64,000 nt of DNA from Peronospora farinosa (taxonomy: Eukaryota > Oomycota > Peronosporomycetes > Peronosporales > Peronosporaceae). Under the pieces are notes generated by a model. The model saw only the letters and a list, made by a program, of their open reading frames with translations, ran no database searches and was not told the origin of the DNA. This document shows positions 63,097 to 64,000 of the stretch, piece after piece (positions within the stretch are counted from its first letter, which is position 1; each line of letters starts with the position of its first letter). The stretch lies in the NCBI GenBank assembly GCA_947646735.1, contig CANTFK010000962.1, positions 62,001 to 126,000 of the forward strand, read 5' to 3'. Position numbers and translations under genes: made by a program.

Positions 63097-64000
63097 ACCA
63101 CAAAAGGTTCGGTGCCCAAGAGGTGCACACGAAACTTCACAAGGGCATACTTAATTGAAAGTAGCTCCTTGTCATGCACAGAGTAATTCAGCTCGGCAGC
63201 TTTTAAAAACCGAGACTGATAAGAAATGACACGGTCAACACCGTTGTCATCCTTCTGCATGAGCGCGCTGCCGATTGCAAAATTGCTTGCATCGCAGACG
63301 ACGCTAAAGGGCTTATCCGCGTCTGGCAATGCCAAGACCGGTGCCTCTACAAGAGATTGCTTCACTGATGTGAACGCATCTTCTTGCTCCTTTGACCAAG
63401 TCCATTCTGTATCCTTTTTCAAAAGGTCAGACAATGGCTTAGTCTGCTCCGCATAATTCTTGCTGTACTTATGCAAGTAATTAGCGAGCACAAGGAATTG
63501 GCGCAGATCCTTCACATGACGTGGGACTGTCCATTCCTTTACAGCCTTTACCTTTTCTGGGTCTGCTCGTACACCATGTGCACCTACGATGCAGCCCAGT
63601 ACAGGTATCTCGGGGACCCCTATTACGCACTTTTGCAAGTTAACGTATAATTGGGCGTCACCCAGAGTCTGCAACACAGCGTCTAAATGGCACTTGTGCG
63701 ATTCTATTGCGCTCATACCGTCCTCCGCCCTACTATGCACGAATACATCGTCAAAGTAATGGGACGCATAGGCACGGTGCTGACGCATCACGTGAGCTAC
63801 CACTCAGTTGAATGTTGCCGGAGCATTTTTCAACCCTTGTGGCATCACAAGCCACTCCCACAGCATACCGCTTGGGGTGCTTACTACCGTTTTGGCTACA
63901 TCGGTATCTCTCATGAGAACCTGATAGTAGCCATCCTTCAGATCCAACGCGGAAAAGATAGTTGACTTTCCCATGGAATTCAACAAGACATCTTTCCGCG
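63057..64000 (-). pseudogene. Ty3/Gypsy reverse transcriptase-RNase H fragment (runs off the right edge)
   Basis: Minus strand from the window edge: RT box LDLKDGYYQV, MPQGLKNAPATFN, catalytic YFDDVFVHS, then LGCIVGAHGVRADPEKVKAV, thumb/connection FLVLANYLHKYSKNYAEQTK, and RNase H DASNFAIGSALMQ and SVHDKELLSIKYAL. An in-frame TGA at 63804-63806 lies between ATFN and VVAHVMRQ. The frame ends abnormally after EPFVVY (about 63095), where the family would continue TDHxSL; this is the junction with the gag fragment of opposite orientation. It is therefore a truncated, inactive copy. Confidence 0.92.

Noticed and set aside
1..64000. CRISPR arrays, bacterial operons, tRNA or rRNA genes
   Set aside because: Spliceosomal introns and eukaryotic domains throughout; no spaced identical repeats or cloverleaf sequences were recognised by eye.

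Overview
The window looks like nuclear DNA of a plant-pathogenic oomycete (Peronosporales: Phytophthora or a downy mildew). Evidence: genes are tightly packed on both strands with few GT-AG introns, mostly about 57-110 nt; there are two copies of a secreted RxLR-type protein with LWY-like modules; and there are Copia and Gypsy retroelements. The modest GC and decayed gene copies lean towards a downy mildew, but I cannot name the species.

Bases 1-34,000 are gene-dense and mostly housekeeping. In order they hold: the 3' end of a possible recombination ATPase (SWSAP1-like), a triose-phosphate/nucleotide-sugar transporter, a possible TPP1/ACD-like OB-fold protein, a DUF202-like mitochondrial membrane protein, complex I subunit NDUFA2, a CENP-B/Tc5-type HTH protein, an RCHY1-type CHY/RING E3 ligase, a small zinc-finger protein, cytosolic isoleucyl-tRNA synthetase, an aspartate/glutamate-type mitochondrial carrier, a membrane J-protein, serine racemase/threonine dehydratase, CNOT3, a coiled-coil protein, a p300/CBP-like acetyltransferase, a membrane polysaccharide-deacetylase-like protein, cofilin and a C2-domain protein with QYPPQ repeats. 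Several pairs are divergent and share short promoters.

Bases 34,000-43,500 are transitional: a broken RxLR/LWY effector gene, a large uncharacterised membrane protein, and eEFSec (selenocysteine elongation factor) divergent from a small coiled-coil gene.

Bases 43,500-64,000 are gene-poor and repeat-rich: decayed ORFs, one very young Copia element (identical 192-bp LTRs, 5-bp target duplication, half-tRNA primer site), a decayed 2-isopropylmalate synthase, a second copy of the effector block, and next to it an inverted partial copy of the eEFSec promoter/neighbour block. The window ends in a nest of Copia and Gypsy fragments preceded by an unusual string of about 15 consecutive hairpins.

Exon joins below were worked out by hand from GT/AG signals, reading phase and family knowledge. 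No alignment was run.
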